Positions 35,206 to 43,507 of a stretch of 64,000 nt of DNA are shown piece after piece. The first letter of the stretch is position 1. Each line of letters opens with the position of its first letter. The notes beneath the pieces are model-generated. The model worked only from the letters and a program-made list of their open reading frames with translations. It had not been told where the DNA came from and searched no databases. Position numbers and translations under genes: made by a program. The stretch comes from JADMIL01 sp036489375. GTDB lineage: Bacteria > Desulfobacterota > Binatia > Binatales > Binataceae. The stretch spans positions 1 through 64,000 of the forward strand of contig DASXFX010000110.1 in NCBI GenBank assembly GCA_036489375.1, read 5' to 3'.

Positions 35206-37436
35206 GAAGGATTGGCCGCCGGTAGCAGCACCACCAGTCCGTAGGCTGGCACCGCAATGTTCCGCTGCCCGTCGGCCAGGCCCGTTCTTGATATTTCGAC
35301 CTTTTGCTGTAGTTCGTTGGTGGTCGTCGGGCTGATAGATAGGAGCGTCTGTACGCGGGTCGGCGCATTGGCGGCCGTCGGAAAATCCCATGCGACCGTA
35401 ATTACGCTTGAATTACTGGAAGCGATCGCGAGTGACCATCCTGCCTTCGACAGAAACGCCGCCGCGGTCAAGCCGACCGCACCCGTAACGGTCACTGGGT
35501 GAAAGTCTCCCCCTATCGCCTCATTCAACATCTCGACCGCGAGCCCGGTGGGGCGGAAACTTTTAGTGACTGCGAGGTCGCGAGTGACACCGAAAAGGCG
35601 CATGTACCCGACTGATTGCGAGAGAAAGTTATCGTATTGGGAAAGTGACCACACACATTGCCGTCGGACATGGGCATTCATCGCGAGAATCATGCGCCGC
35701 GCGAGCGCCGTTCCGGAAACTGATCCCGCTATCAGCGGAGTTCGCTGCGCTTCGGGCGCGTTGCCTTCGGTGGTCGAAAGGTTGACTTCGTAAACGTCAA
35801 GGTCCTTGCCAAGCGGCCTTGTCGTATCCGCGAGCTGCGCGATGAGCAGCGATTCGTCGTCCGTCATCATGCTTGCGATTGCGGCTGACTGATCAGTATC
35901 CGCACGCAGCGTGTGAAAAAAATACGAACCTACGTCAATCGCGTCTGCATCAGGCGCCTGTGCCAGTGCCCGTTGCCCGATCCAGGGGTTCACGAACTGG
36001 CCGTTTATTTCAAAATGAAGCGGTACTGACGGCCCCGCGGCCCGCCGGATTGCACTAAAGGCACGCTCGGCCAATTGCCCCATCACGGCAGGATCCTCAA
36101 TTCCGGCTGGACGGAAATCAGAGTTCCAGTTCTCGTTGCCAAACTCGACGACAATTTCGCTGAAATGGTACGTAGCCTGTGCTTGTGCGAGATATGTTCC
36201 TAACCCGGCGAGTTCGGAATCGTAGAAGGTCGTCGGCACGACGACCCATGGTTGCGCGCCGACCCGCGCACACAACGCCAGAAAATCGGGTAGAGAGTAG
36301 AGGAACAACTGCTGGGAGCCATCGCTGTCAGGGCGGTATCGCGAAGGACTTCGCGCAAATGAGCCCGCGAGACGATTTGCCAGGGTATCTCCGAGTTGCG
36401 ACTGCCAATCACGCAGGTAGGATGGATGCAAGGCCCTCAGAGCATCAGTGACCTCGGCGCGGAATGCACCGGGAGCGTCGCTCAGGCGTTCGAGTACTAC
36501 ATCGTCGAGCCTCACCTCAGACCCAGCCACACCGGAAGCCGAGAAATTCAGCGCCAGCGTGCCGGCCGGGCCAGTATCACTGGCGGTGAAGTCGATCACG
36601 GTCCGCCGCCATACGCTAGCGGCCGTCACTGTCTGCGATACGAAGGAAAACGACGACATGGGCCCGATGCGTGCGAAGTTCAACGATATAGTTGGAGTTC
36701 CGGTGACCGCTCGCGACCAAAATGAAAGTCTCCACGGGCCGTTGACCGGTAGAAATTTCCCAGCGCCATCGGTTCCGCTCATCGAATCAAGATAGGAGAC
36801 AACCTCGGTCGGCTGTCCACTTCTGAGGGTGAGCTGTGCGACTGAACGGCCGGGACTGCCCGGACGGCGGTCGTTTGAGTTTATAGCGACGTAGCCTGTG
36901 GATGATCCGGGAATCCACCAATTCGCAGGCGCTCCAGTGCTCTGGGTACGGATTACCGAGATCACATCGCCCGGTGCCAATGTAGGAGACTGCTCAACGG
37001 TAGAGAACCACGGGAGACCCTGCCCCGCGCTTTTGCGGGAACTCGCAATACTTCCATAAATTCCGGCCGAACGACCGGTGCGGACCTGGAACGTCCCGCC
37101 GTTCCAGAAATTATCGGGGCGTCCGAGCCAGGATGAATCATCAGAAAAGCCATTGGAATTGCCATCGTGCACGACCACAATTGCGCGATCGATAGTCGGT
37201 TCGAAGCCGGGATTCATCAGAACGTTCGAGCTGAATTGCTCCGCTCCATAGTAAGTCCACGAGCCCAAATTCATCCCTATGCGAGGAACGTCAACGATCG
37301 CAGCTACCGCGCTGATATGCATAGTCGCAGCTTGACTGAGAGGTGCCGCGACACACTCGCCGCGCACAATGGCAAGCGCGACCGTCAACGCGAATATGAT
37401 GCTCGCGTCGAACGCAAGGACGCCTACTTTGCGCAT
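35202..37436 (-). CDS. Exported glycoside-hydrolase-like protein
   Basis: The 744-residue protein starts with a signal peptide (VGVLAFDASIIFALTVALAI, likely cleaved near ECVAA). A beta-sandwich, possibly carbohydrate-binding, region follows (about 60-330, including GPWRLSFWSRAVTGTP and VRLDDVVLERL). The next region looks like a TIM-barrel hydrolase, with EFGNENWNSDF matching the acid/base GNE motif of clan A arabinofuranosidase-like enzymes. It is probably periplasmic and may trim or cleave the polysaccharide. The exact family and substrate are unclear. It starts 13 bases inside the previous gene. Confidence 0.7.
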   Translation of the reverse strand: MRKVGVLAFDASIIFALTVALAIVRGECVAAPLSQAATMHISAVAAIVDVPRIGMNLGSWTYYGAEQFSSNVLMNPGFEPTIDRAIVVVHDGNSNGFSDDSSWLGRPDNFWNGGTFQVRTGRSAGIYGSIASSRKSAGQGLPWFSTVEQSPTLAPGDVISVIRTQSTGAPANWWIPGSSTGYVAINSNDRRPGSPGRSVAQLTLRSGQPTEVVSYLDSMSGTDGAGKFLPVNGPWRLSFWSRAVTGTPTISLNFARIGPMSSFSFVSQTVTAASVWRRTVIDFTASDTGPAGTLALNFSASGVAGSEVRLDDVVLERLSDAPGAFRAEVTDALRALHPSYLRDWQSQLGDTLANRLAGSFARSPSRYRPDSDGSQQLFLYSLPDFLALCARVGAQPWVVVPTTFYDSELAGLGTYLAQAQATYHFSEIVVEFGNENWNSDFRPAGIEDPAVMGQLAERAFSAIRRAAGPSVPLHFEINGQFVNPWIGQRALAQAPDADAIDVGSYFFHTLRADTDQSAAIASMMTDDESLLIAQLADTTRPLGKDLDVYEVNLSTTEGNAPEAQRTPLIAGSVSGTALARRMILAMNAHVRRQCVWSLSQYDNFLSQSVGYMRLFGVTRDLAVTKSFRPTGLAVEMLNEAIGGDFHPVTVTGAVGLTAAAFLSKAGWSLAIASSNSSVITVAWDFPTAANAPTRVQTLLSISPTTTNELQQKVEISRTGLADGQRNIAVPAYGLVVLLPAANPS

Positions 37437-38716
37437 CGATTAGTTCCTGCAGTGACGGCCAGATGGTCGGTAAAGATCTGCGCGAGACGCGCGACGTTAT
37501 AATTCAAATTGAACTTTTCTAATACTCGACAACGTCCAGCCGCGCCCAGCCTGTGGCGCATCGTGAAGTCACTGCTTAATGAATCGATAGCAGCGGCCAA
37601 ACCCCGCTCATCGGAGGCTTCGACTAGTAGCCCGTCGATCCCGTTGCGAATCAATTCGGGAATTCCGGCGATCGCGGTCGAGATACACGCGATTTCCATC
37701 GCCATCGCTTCCATCAGCACCACCGGAATGCCTTCTGCGAAGCTGGCCAATACAAAAACGTCGGCAGCAGAGTAGAGGTCACGGATCTGGTCCTGATTGA
37801 TAGCGCCCTCGAAGGTGATCTGACCCTCAAGACCACGGCGCGCGACTTCGCATTCGAGGCTTTTGCGATCCGGCCCATCACCAATAATCCGTAGGTGAAT
37901 GTGTAGTCCTCTCTTGACCAGCAGATCGACCGAGGCAACTAGTATTTGCTGACCCTTAGCCGACACCAGGCGCCCTACCGAGAGAATTTCGAAGCGTTCC
38001 TTGAGATGCTCGGTTCGATCCGGCTTAAAAACCTCTGGATCGACCCCTAACGGAGCGATTTCGAATTTGTTCCAGTGACAAAACGGGGAAAGCTTCATCA
38101 TCTGGCTGCGCGCAAAATAACCGATGCAAACGACGAAAGACGCACCCGCTATCTTTTCGGCCATCCGGTACTTCGTCACATCGTAAAATTCGTCGGGACC
38201 ATGAACGGTGAACGAAAACCCGATCGGGAAAATATGGCTGGCAATAAGGCCAACCGTCGAGGCTGCGGTCGCGAAGTGCACGTGCAAGTGATCCATATGC
38301 TCCGCTTCCATCCACTGGCCGATCATCACCGCCTCAACGAAATAACAAATCGCGAAAGCGATTCGTCCGAGGTCGCCTCCTCCAAGCCTGATAGCGAAGC
38401 ACAGACCCTTGAAGTACGCGCTCGGTCTATCCAAGAGTGCTTTCAAGTGAACCCCTGCAAAGGCACGCAAGCCGGCTCGCTTCACGTAGAAGGTAGTGGC
38501 GAGCTCAGTGCGTTCTTCCCGAGCCATGTCGGAAGCAGGTCGGTCGGGATCGTTGATAGAAGCCACCCGGATGTCGAAGTTCAGCGCGCGGAGGCGCCTG
38601 ACTTCACGAAGAATGAAGGTATGGGAGATCCCGGGATACTCGCTAACCAGGTACGCAATGCGTATCGGCGTCGTTAGCGCATCCGGTGCCGCAGCATTCG
38701 TCAGCTCAGCGATCAC
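37424..38716 (-). CDS. Glycosyltransferase family 4
   Basis: The 430-residue protein has a GT-B fold: IRIAYLVSEYPGISHTFILR at the N-terminus, DHLHVHFATAASTVG, and the C-terminal donor site with ILSVGRLVSAKGQQ, HIHLRIIGDGPD, ADVFVLASFAEGIPVVLMEA and GIPELIRNGIDGLLV. The E-x7-E motif is intact. The GTG start at 38716 overlaps the previous stop as GTGA. A longer open frame to 39376 exists, but its first 220 residues only shadow the polymerase gene. It resembles colanic-acid-type transferases. Confidence 0.93.
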   Translation of the reverse strand: MIAELTNAAAPDALTTPIRIAYLVSEYPGISHTFILREVRRLRALNFDIRVASINDPDRPASDMAREERTELATTFYVKRAGLRAFAGVHLKALLDRPSAYFKGLCFAIRLGGGDLGRIAFAICYFVEAVMIGQWMEAEHMDHLHVHFATAASTVGLIASHIFPIGFSFTVHGPDEFYDVTKYRMAEKIAGASFVVCIGYFARSQMMKLSPFCHWNKFEIAPLGVDPEVFKPDRTEHLKERFEILSVGRLVSAKGQQILVASVDLLVKRGLHIHLRIIGDGPDRKSLECEVARRGLEGQITFEGAINQDQIRDLYSAADVFVLASFAEGIPVVLMEAMAMEIACISTAIAGIPELIRNGIDGLLVEASDERGLAAAIDSLSSDFTMRHRLGAAGRCRVLEKFNLNYNVARLAQIFTDHLAVTAGTNRCAK

Positions 38717-40062
38717 GCCATCACCCGCTCGAAGCTGAAACGCCGTACAAGCGCCGGCACCGACTCTTTGCCGCCGATCAAAGCAGGCAAGAGAAGCATC
38801 CCTTCGCTCCATCCCGTCACCATCAATAGGAGCGGAACCGCTTGCAATCCAAGGTAAACCGTAGCGATCGAAACAGCGAACGCCAGGTAAATCCCGAGCA
38901 GCGTCAGAGCCAATGAAGCCGACGGATCCTCGCGCGGCAAAAGCGCGGCCGTCCTTGCAAGCCGGATCGACATCCATGCGAGGAGTATCGCGAAACCCAC
39001 TAGCGCATATACTCCATGGGTCAGCGCAAGAAGCAGATAGTAATTGTCGATCGAGTTCATGTTTCCATCCCGAGGAAAGTCGCGTCCGTATCCCCAGGTG
39101 GGCCGCTGCTCGACCACCGAGACATAGGTATCGAGAAGTTCGCGACGGTAGGCTGCGGTAGCTTGAGACTCGGACGCAGCCGCTTCGCGACTGACTGAAA
39201 CGTACGATTTGAGAGCGTAGTAAGCGGGAACAGCGGTCAGTAAGGCCGCAATCATCACAAAAGCAATTGCCTTCCTCCGCTGACGCGCCCGACCGAGCGA
39301 TATTACGAGCGCTGCCACGCCCGCACCGATCCACGGGCCACGACATAAAGTCATCGCGATCGCTGTCACAATCCAAATTTCGCAGAATCGTACTTTGCTG
39401 ATTGGCAGGAACGGAACGTTGCCCGGCCAGTCACCACTCCAGTCGAGCCAGCGCGTTATGCGATAGCCTGCAACCAGGATAATTCCAGCGAGGATTGCAT
39501 GTCCGTAGGGTCCGGCAATTCGGGGAAAGCCATAGCGGAAAGTAGTAACCCAGACATTCCAGCCTGGAAATATAGGACCCAAAATGCGTTCGTATGGGTT
39601 GTAGGCCATCTTGAATTCGTACAAGGCTATGATGGAAACGATCGTCAAAAGGACCGCTATCCGCTTGGCAAACAGCACCCGCAGATGGTGAGGTTGAATC
39701 AGGCTCTTAACCAGCGTGTAAGGCAGAATCCACGTGCATACCAGGTCGATGGCCAGGTTTCTGGTGTCATAGAACCCGCTATTGACGTATTCCGAAATCA
39801 GCATGATTACCGTCAGCGCGATAACGATGGCATCGGTAAAACTCCACTTCCATTCACGCCGGTGGCTAATCGCGAAACACACGGCGATCGGCAGGATCGC
39901 GGTTTCGCTAAAGGTCAGGTGTCCGGTAAAAAACCATCGGTAATAATCCGGCAGCAGCAGTAGGGCTGGCAGATACACATTGATCAGAGCGCTGGCTGGC
40001 CCGCGTCGGATACAGACGATTAGCGCGATTAGGCCCGGTATCCCGGTGATGAGCGTGATCAT
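38713..40062 (-). CDS. O-antigen ligase / Wzy-like polymerase
   Basis: The 449-residue inner-membrane protein has about eleven helices and one large loop (about residues 285-345, with SRE, SQATAAYRRELL and RPTWGYGRDFP) located as in O-antigen ligases and Wzy polymerases. The signature GYGRDFPRDG near the loop end resembles the ligase family's G-x-G motif. It would polymerise the repeat unit in the periplasm. ATG 40062 overlaps the upstream stop as ATGA. It cannot be decided between ligase and polymerase; the Wza/Wzx/Wzc context favours polymerase. Confidence 0.82.
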   Translation of the reverse strand: MITLITGIPGLIALIVCIRRGPASALINVYLPALLLLPDYYRWFFTGHLTFSETAILPIAVCFAISHRREWKWSFTDAIVIALTVIMLISEYVNSGFYDTRNLAIDLVCTWILPYTLVKSLIQPHHLRVLFAKRIAVLLTIVSIIALYEFKMAYNPYERILGPIFPGWNVWVTTFRYGFPRIAGPYGHAILAGIILVAGYRITRWLDWSGDWPGNVPFLPISKVRFCEIWIVTAIAMTLCRGPWIGAGVAALVISLGRARQRRKAIAFVMIAALLTAVPAYYALKSYVSVSREAAASESQATAAYRRELLDTYVSVVEQRPTWGYGRDFPRDGNMNSIDNYYLLLALTHGVYALVGFAILLAWMSIRLARTAALLPREDPSASLALTLLGIYLAFAVSIATVYLGLQAVPLLLMVTGWSEGMLLLPALIGGKESVPALVRRFSFERVMA

Positions 40063-42434
40063 CCGTGAGCCGCCTTGGGCCATAACCCGTCGTCCGCGTG
40101 TACCAATGACGATGCATGGTTCCGCTGAGCTAGTTCGCTATAGACCTCGATCGTGCGATCAATTTTCGCGTCCCAGCTAAAGCTGCGTTCGGCGCGGCGA
40201 CGGCCTTCCAGACCTCGATCGCGCCACGCCTCAGGATTACTCACGATATCGCGCAGAGCTTCCGCGAATCCGGCTACTACCGCTTCGACTCCGCCGGGCG
40301 CAATCGCACGACCGACAGCGTCGTCCACAATCTCGGCGGGCCCGCCGAATGCAACTGCTAGTACGGGACGGGCTGACGCCATCGCCTCGAGCAAGACCGA
40401 TCCGCCTGACTCTCGAATTGAAGGGAGACAGAGAACATGGGCCGAACGCATCGCAAGCGCGACCTGATCGAGTTGCCGCGAGCCTCGAAAGTTAACCAGT
40501 GCGGAAATGCCCAATTTTTCGGCTTCCGCTTGCCAAACCGGGAACATCGGACCGTCGCCAATCACATCCAGGCAAACTCGGAATTCGGCCTTTACGCGAG
40601 CGATCGCTGCGAGCAGCAGCGTGAGTCCCTTGAACGGAACAAGGCGGCCGACGAACAACAAGCGAAGCGGCGAGAGCTCTGACGACGGCCACGGAGCTGC
40701 CTTGAACTTGCGCAAGTCAACGCCATTCTCAAGCATCGCAAAGCAACGCGCGCGTGATCGTTCCGGGATCCCTTCCAAGGTTGCGCGGGTCGCAGTCAGG
40801 ATCACGGACGCATTTGCGGTCGAGCCGGTCAGCATATCGGCGATTCGCGCGAGGCGGCGCAGCCGGTAAAGCCACGCCGAGTCGTCGCGCAAGATTAAAT
40901 CGAAACCGTCGGGACTGGCCAAACCGCTGTTTAGCGGACCGATTACAACCGGAGCGCCCAGCCGATGAAGCCGCGTTGCTGCAAGCGTGGTAACTGGAGT
41001 TACTGCGTGTACGATATCGAAATGTTCCCCGGCCAGGGCGCGGCGTTTGAGTAGTCGCAGCCCGACGTTGTCGTAAACGAAAAAGTCGACCAGCGAAATC
41101 ATGAAAACGCAATGTTCGCTTTTGGGGAACAACCATTTCGCTATGCGGTACAGCGGACCGGCAAACCACTCCGTATCTATAAAGATAACTTCGGAGCCGC
41201 ACACTGGCCCTCCGGCATTGGTGATCGCGTCGCGGTTCCGTACGTGCGTAATGAGCGTAACCGGCAGCCTGCGCGCAAGCCTCGCGTACCACTCCCATCC
41301 GATTTGCGAGACCGAACCCATGCCGGGTCCGCAGTGATATGCCGCCAGCAAAACGCGCGGCGCAGAAGCCGTCACGAGCTTGCGTGGGTCGTTCGGCTGC
41401 GCGCCGATCGGTGCTGGGCTTAGGCGCGAATCTTTGTACTCGATCAGTTGTCCGCCTATGCCTCGTTGCTGGTCTCTGCGATATTTGATCTGGCCGAATA
41501 AAACAGGGATCTGCTGCAGATGAGAATGCAGACCGTATAATAAGCTGGTGCTTAAATTGGAGGACTTCCAGCGAAATCGCCACGCCGTGCGCAGTGCAAG
41601 CATTGCAACAGCTGCAACCGCTGCCAACAGCGGAAGGAGCGAGCCGCGTGCCAGTGACAGCATTACGGCGCTGATTGCAATCGCGAGCATTACGCCGCCA
41701 TGGATTACGTTCTGGTGTGCTTCATGGGTCCATAGCGGGAATTCGGTTCCGCTATATCGCTTTGAAACCTCCGCGTACGCGTATCCGGTGCGGACTGCGC
41801 GGCGCCAGTACTGCGAGAACCGTTTGATCCCAAGGTCGTGACTGGTCATCGCACGATCGACGTGCAGAATCTTATAGCCAAGCCCGCGAATGCGACGGCA
41901 CATCTCCGGCTCTTCACCTGCAATCAATCGTTCGTCGTATCCGCCCACCTGCTCGAGCACGCGGCGACGCACCAGCGCGTCGCCTCCGCAATAATCCGCA
42001 AGGCCAGACCGTGTGATCCAATCGAGGTCGAGAACCCGATTAAAGATCGAACCGTCAGGGTCACTCTCGCGACGGTTGCCGAAAACGATCGCAACCGCAG
42101 GATCGGTGAAAGCACAAATTGAATCGAGCACGAAATCCGGAGCGACGATCGTATCGCCATCAAGAAAGAGCACGAGATCGGCTCGCGCCAGATGCCAGCC
42201 CGTGTTGCGACCAACTGCGGCGCAAGGTCGCGCTGCCGTAACGCTGATGACCTGCGCCCCTGCGCGCGCCGCAAGCTGGACGCTCGAGTCATTCGATCCG
42301 GAATCGACATAGATGATTTCGACCACACCGCCATCAGGCGAGCGCATCGAACGCACCGATTCGAGGCAGCGCGTCAGGCGCTCGCCCTCGTTGCGCCCGA
42401 TTACTATCACCGAGAGTACCGGGCATGGGCTCAT
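40059..42434 (-). CDS. Glycosyltransferase fusion, GT2 plus GT4
   Basis: At 791 residues this is two enzymes in one chain. Residues about 1-330 form a GT2 (SVIVIGRNEGERLTRCLESV, IIYVDSGSNDSS, LVLFLDGDTIV, CGGDALVRRRVLEQVGGYDE) ending in membrane helices (about 255-285). Residues about 365-770 form a GT4 with LLFVGRLVPFKGLT, CLDVIGDGPMFP, and the loop ESGGSVLLEAMASARPVLAV. The two could add consecutive sugars. Start and stop both overlap neighbours as ATGA. A clear fusion, not a frameshift, since the reading frame is continuous. Confidence 0.9.
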   Translation of the reverse strand: MSPCPVLSVIVIGRNEGERLTRCLESVRSMRSPDGGVVEIIYVDSGSNDSSVQLAARAGAQVISVTAARPCAAVGRNTGWHLARADLVLFLDGDTIVAPDFVLDSICAFTDPAVAIVFGNRRESDPDGSIFNRVLDLDWITRSGLADYCGGDALVRRRVLEQVGGYDERLIAGEEPEMCRRIRGLGYKILHVDRAMTSHDLGIKRFSQYWRRAVRTGYAYAEVSKRYSGTEFPLWTHEAHQNVIHGGVMLAIAISAVMLSLARGSLLPLLAAVAAVAMLALRTAWRFRWKSSNLSTSLLYGLHSHLQQIPVLFGQIKYRRDQQRGIGGQLIEYKDSRLSPAPIGAQPNDPRKLVTASAPRVLLAAYHCGPGMGSVSQIGWEWYARLARRLPVTLITHVRNRDAITNAGGPVCGSEVIFIDTEWFAGPLYRIAKWLFPKSEHCVFMISLVDFFVYDNVGLRLLKRRALAGEHFDIVHAVTPVTTLAATRLHRLGAPVVIGPLNSGLASPDGFDLILRDDSAWLYRLRRLARIADMLTGSTANASVILTATRATLEGIPERSRARCFAMLENGVDLRKFKAAPWPSSELSPLRLLFVGRLVPFKGLTLLLAAIARVKAEFRVCLDVIGDGPMFPVWQAEAEKLGISALVNFRGSRQLDQVALAMRSAHVLCLPSIRESGGSVLLEAMASARPVLAVAFGGPAEIVDDAVGRAIAPGGVEAVVAGFAEALRDIVSNPEAWRDRGLEGRRRAERSFSWDAKIDRTIEVYSELAQRNHASSLVHADDGLWPKAAHG

Positions 42435-43507
42435 GGCTGGCCCTCCCTCAACAGTTCACGATAGTCCTGGATTCTCGCCGGGGCGGAAAATCGCGACTCT
42501 AGAGCACGCCGTCCACCACTTACGACACGGTTGAGCAACGCCGGCGGCGCGTCAGTAAGTTCTTGCAGTCGGCGACCCAGATCGCCCGCGTCATTTGCGC
42601 GAAAATGAAATCCGCTGATCCCGTCGTCGATCAGAGCACCAGCACCCCCGCTATTCGCGACCAGCACGGGGAGGTCAGCGGCCATCGCCTCGAGAATCGC
42701 AAGACCGAACGGCTCAACCGGACAAAGATGTACCAGACAATCCGAAGCAGCCAGTTCAACTGCGACGTCACCCACGAACCCGGCGAAATCTACATTGGGA
42801 TTACGTGTAGCCGTCCGCGCTCGGAGTGAAACCAGATCGGAGCCTGAGCCCAAGATCCGCACCTCGAGCCGCTGCAACAGCCCCTTGTTGAGATCTAGCG
42901 CGTCGAGCAGAAGATCGATCCGCTTGATTGGATCGGCGCGGGATACCACGACCACGCGACGCACTCCGGGGCGCTCGAAACGCTTGCGCCGCGGCGCCGC
43001 GGCTACCTGTTCCGGAGCGAGAAAGTTCTCGATCACGGCGATCTGGTTGGCGCGCACCCCGTGCGCCATCAATCGTTCGCGCACGAATGCAGATACTGCG
43101 ACAAAGGTGACGCCAAGGCGATTGAGAAACCGCTTGCGGCCATAGCTCAAACGCTCATCAGTGCCGCCACCCACCACTTGCAGATGCGCGACGGGGCAGC
43201 CGCTGAGCTGTGCCAGCGTCGATGCAATCAACGAGTGGCTGACCCCGGTTGCGATAAAAGCAAGTTGTCGATTAGCTCGAAACCACGGCCACACTTGGGC
43301 GGCAAGATCACGCGGACCGCAAAATGCGCGAGCGTCAAGGCCGCGCCGACATGCTTCTTCGAGCACCGCTCCTCGCGGCGCGAAAATCGTCGCAGCATAC
43401 TCCGCCGCGAGGCCGCTGACGGTCGCCAGTGCAATCCGTTCAGTGCCGTACAAATTTCCGCTGTGCAAAACATAGAGCAACGAGAGGCGTGAAGGCGGAT
43501 CAATCAT
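42431..43507 (-). CDS. Glycosyltransferase family 4
   Basis: The 358-residue GT-B enzyme has LSLLYVLHSGNLYGTERIAL at the N-terminus and the donor site VVVVSRADPIKRIDLLLDAL, VRILGSGSDLVS, SDCLVHLCPVEPFGLAILEA and GGAGALIDDGISGFHF, including the E-x7-E loop. The start ATG 43507 overlaps the Wzc-like stop as ATGA; the open frame begins nine bases earlier. The sugar is unknown. Confidence 0.9.
   Translation of the reverse strand: MIDPPSRLSLLYVLHSGNLYGTERIALATVSGLAAEYAATIFAPRGAVLEEACRRGLDARAFCGPRDLAAQVWPWFRANRQLAFIATGVSHSLIASTLAQLSGCPVAHLQVVGGGTDERLSYGRKRFLNRLGVTFVAVSAFVRERLMAHGVRANQIAVIENFLAPEQVAAAPRRKRFERPGVRRVVVVSRADPIKRIDLLLDALDLNKGLLQRLEVRILGSGSDLVSLRARTATRNPNVDFAGFVGDVAVELAASDCLVHLCPVEPFGLAILEAMAADLPVLVANSGGAGALIDDGISGFHFRANDAGDLGRRLQELTDAPPALLNRVVSGGRRALESRFSAPARIQDYRELLREGQP

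Noticed and set aside
35206..35391. Longer N-terminus of the membrane GT2
   Set aside because: It overlaps the hydrolase gene out of frame; ATG 35205 has the ATGA junction and starts at the signal-anchor helix.
38717..39376. N-terminal extension of the GT4 reading frame
   Set aside because: These 220 codons lie inside the polymerase gene in another frame and have no glycosyltransferase similarity; the GTG at 38716 gives a normal protein.
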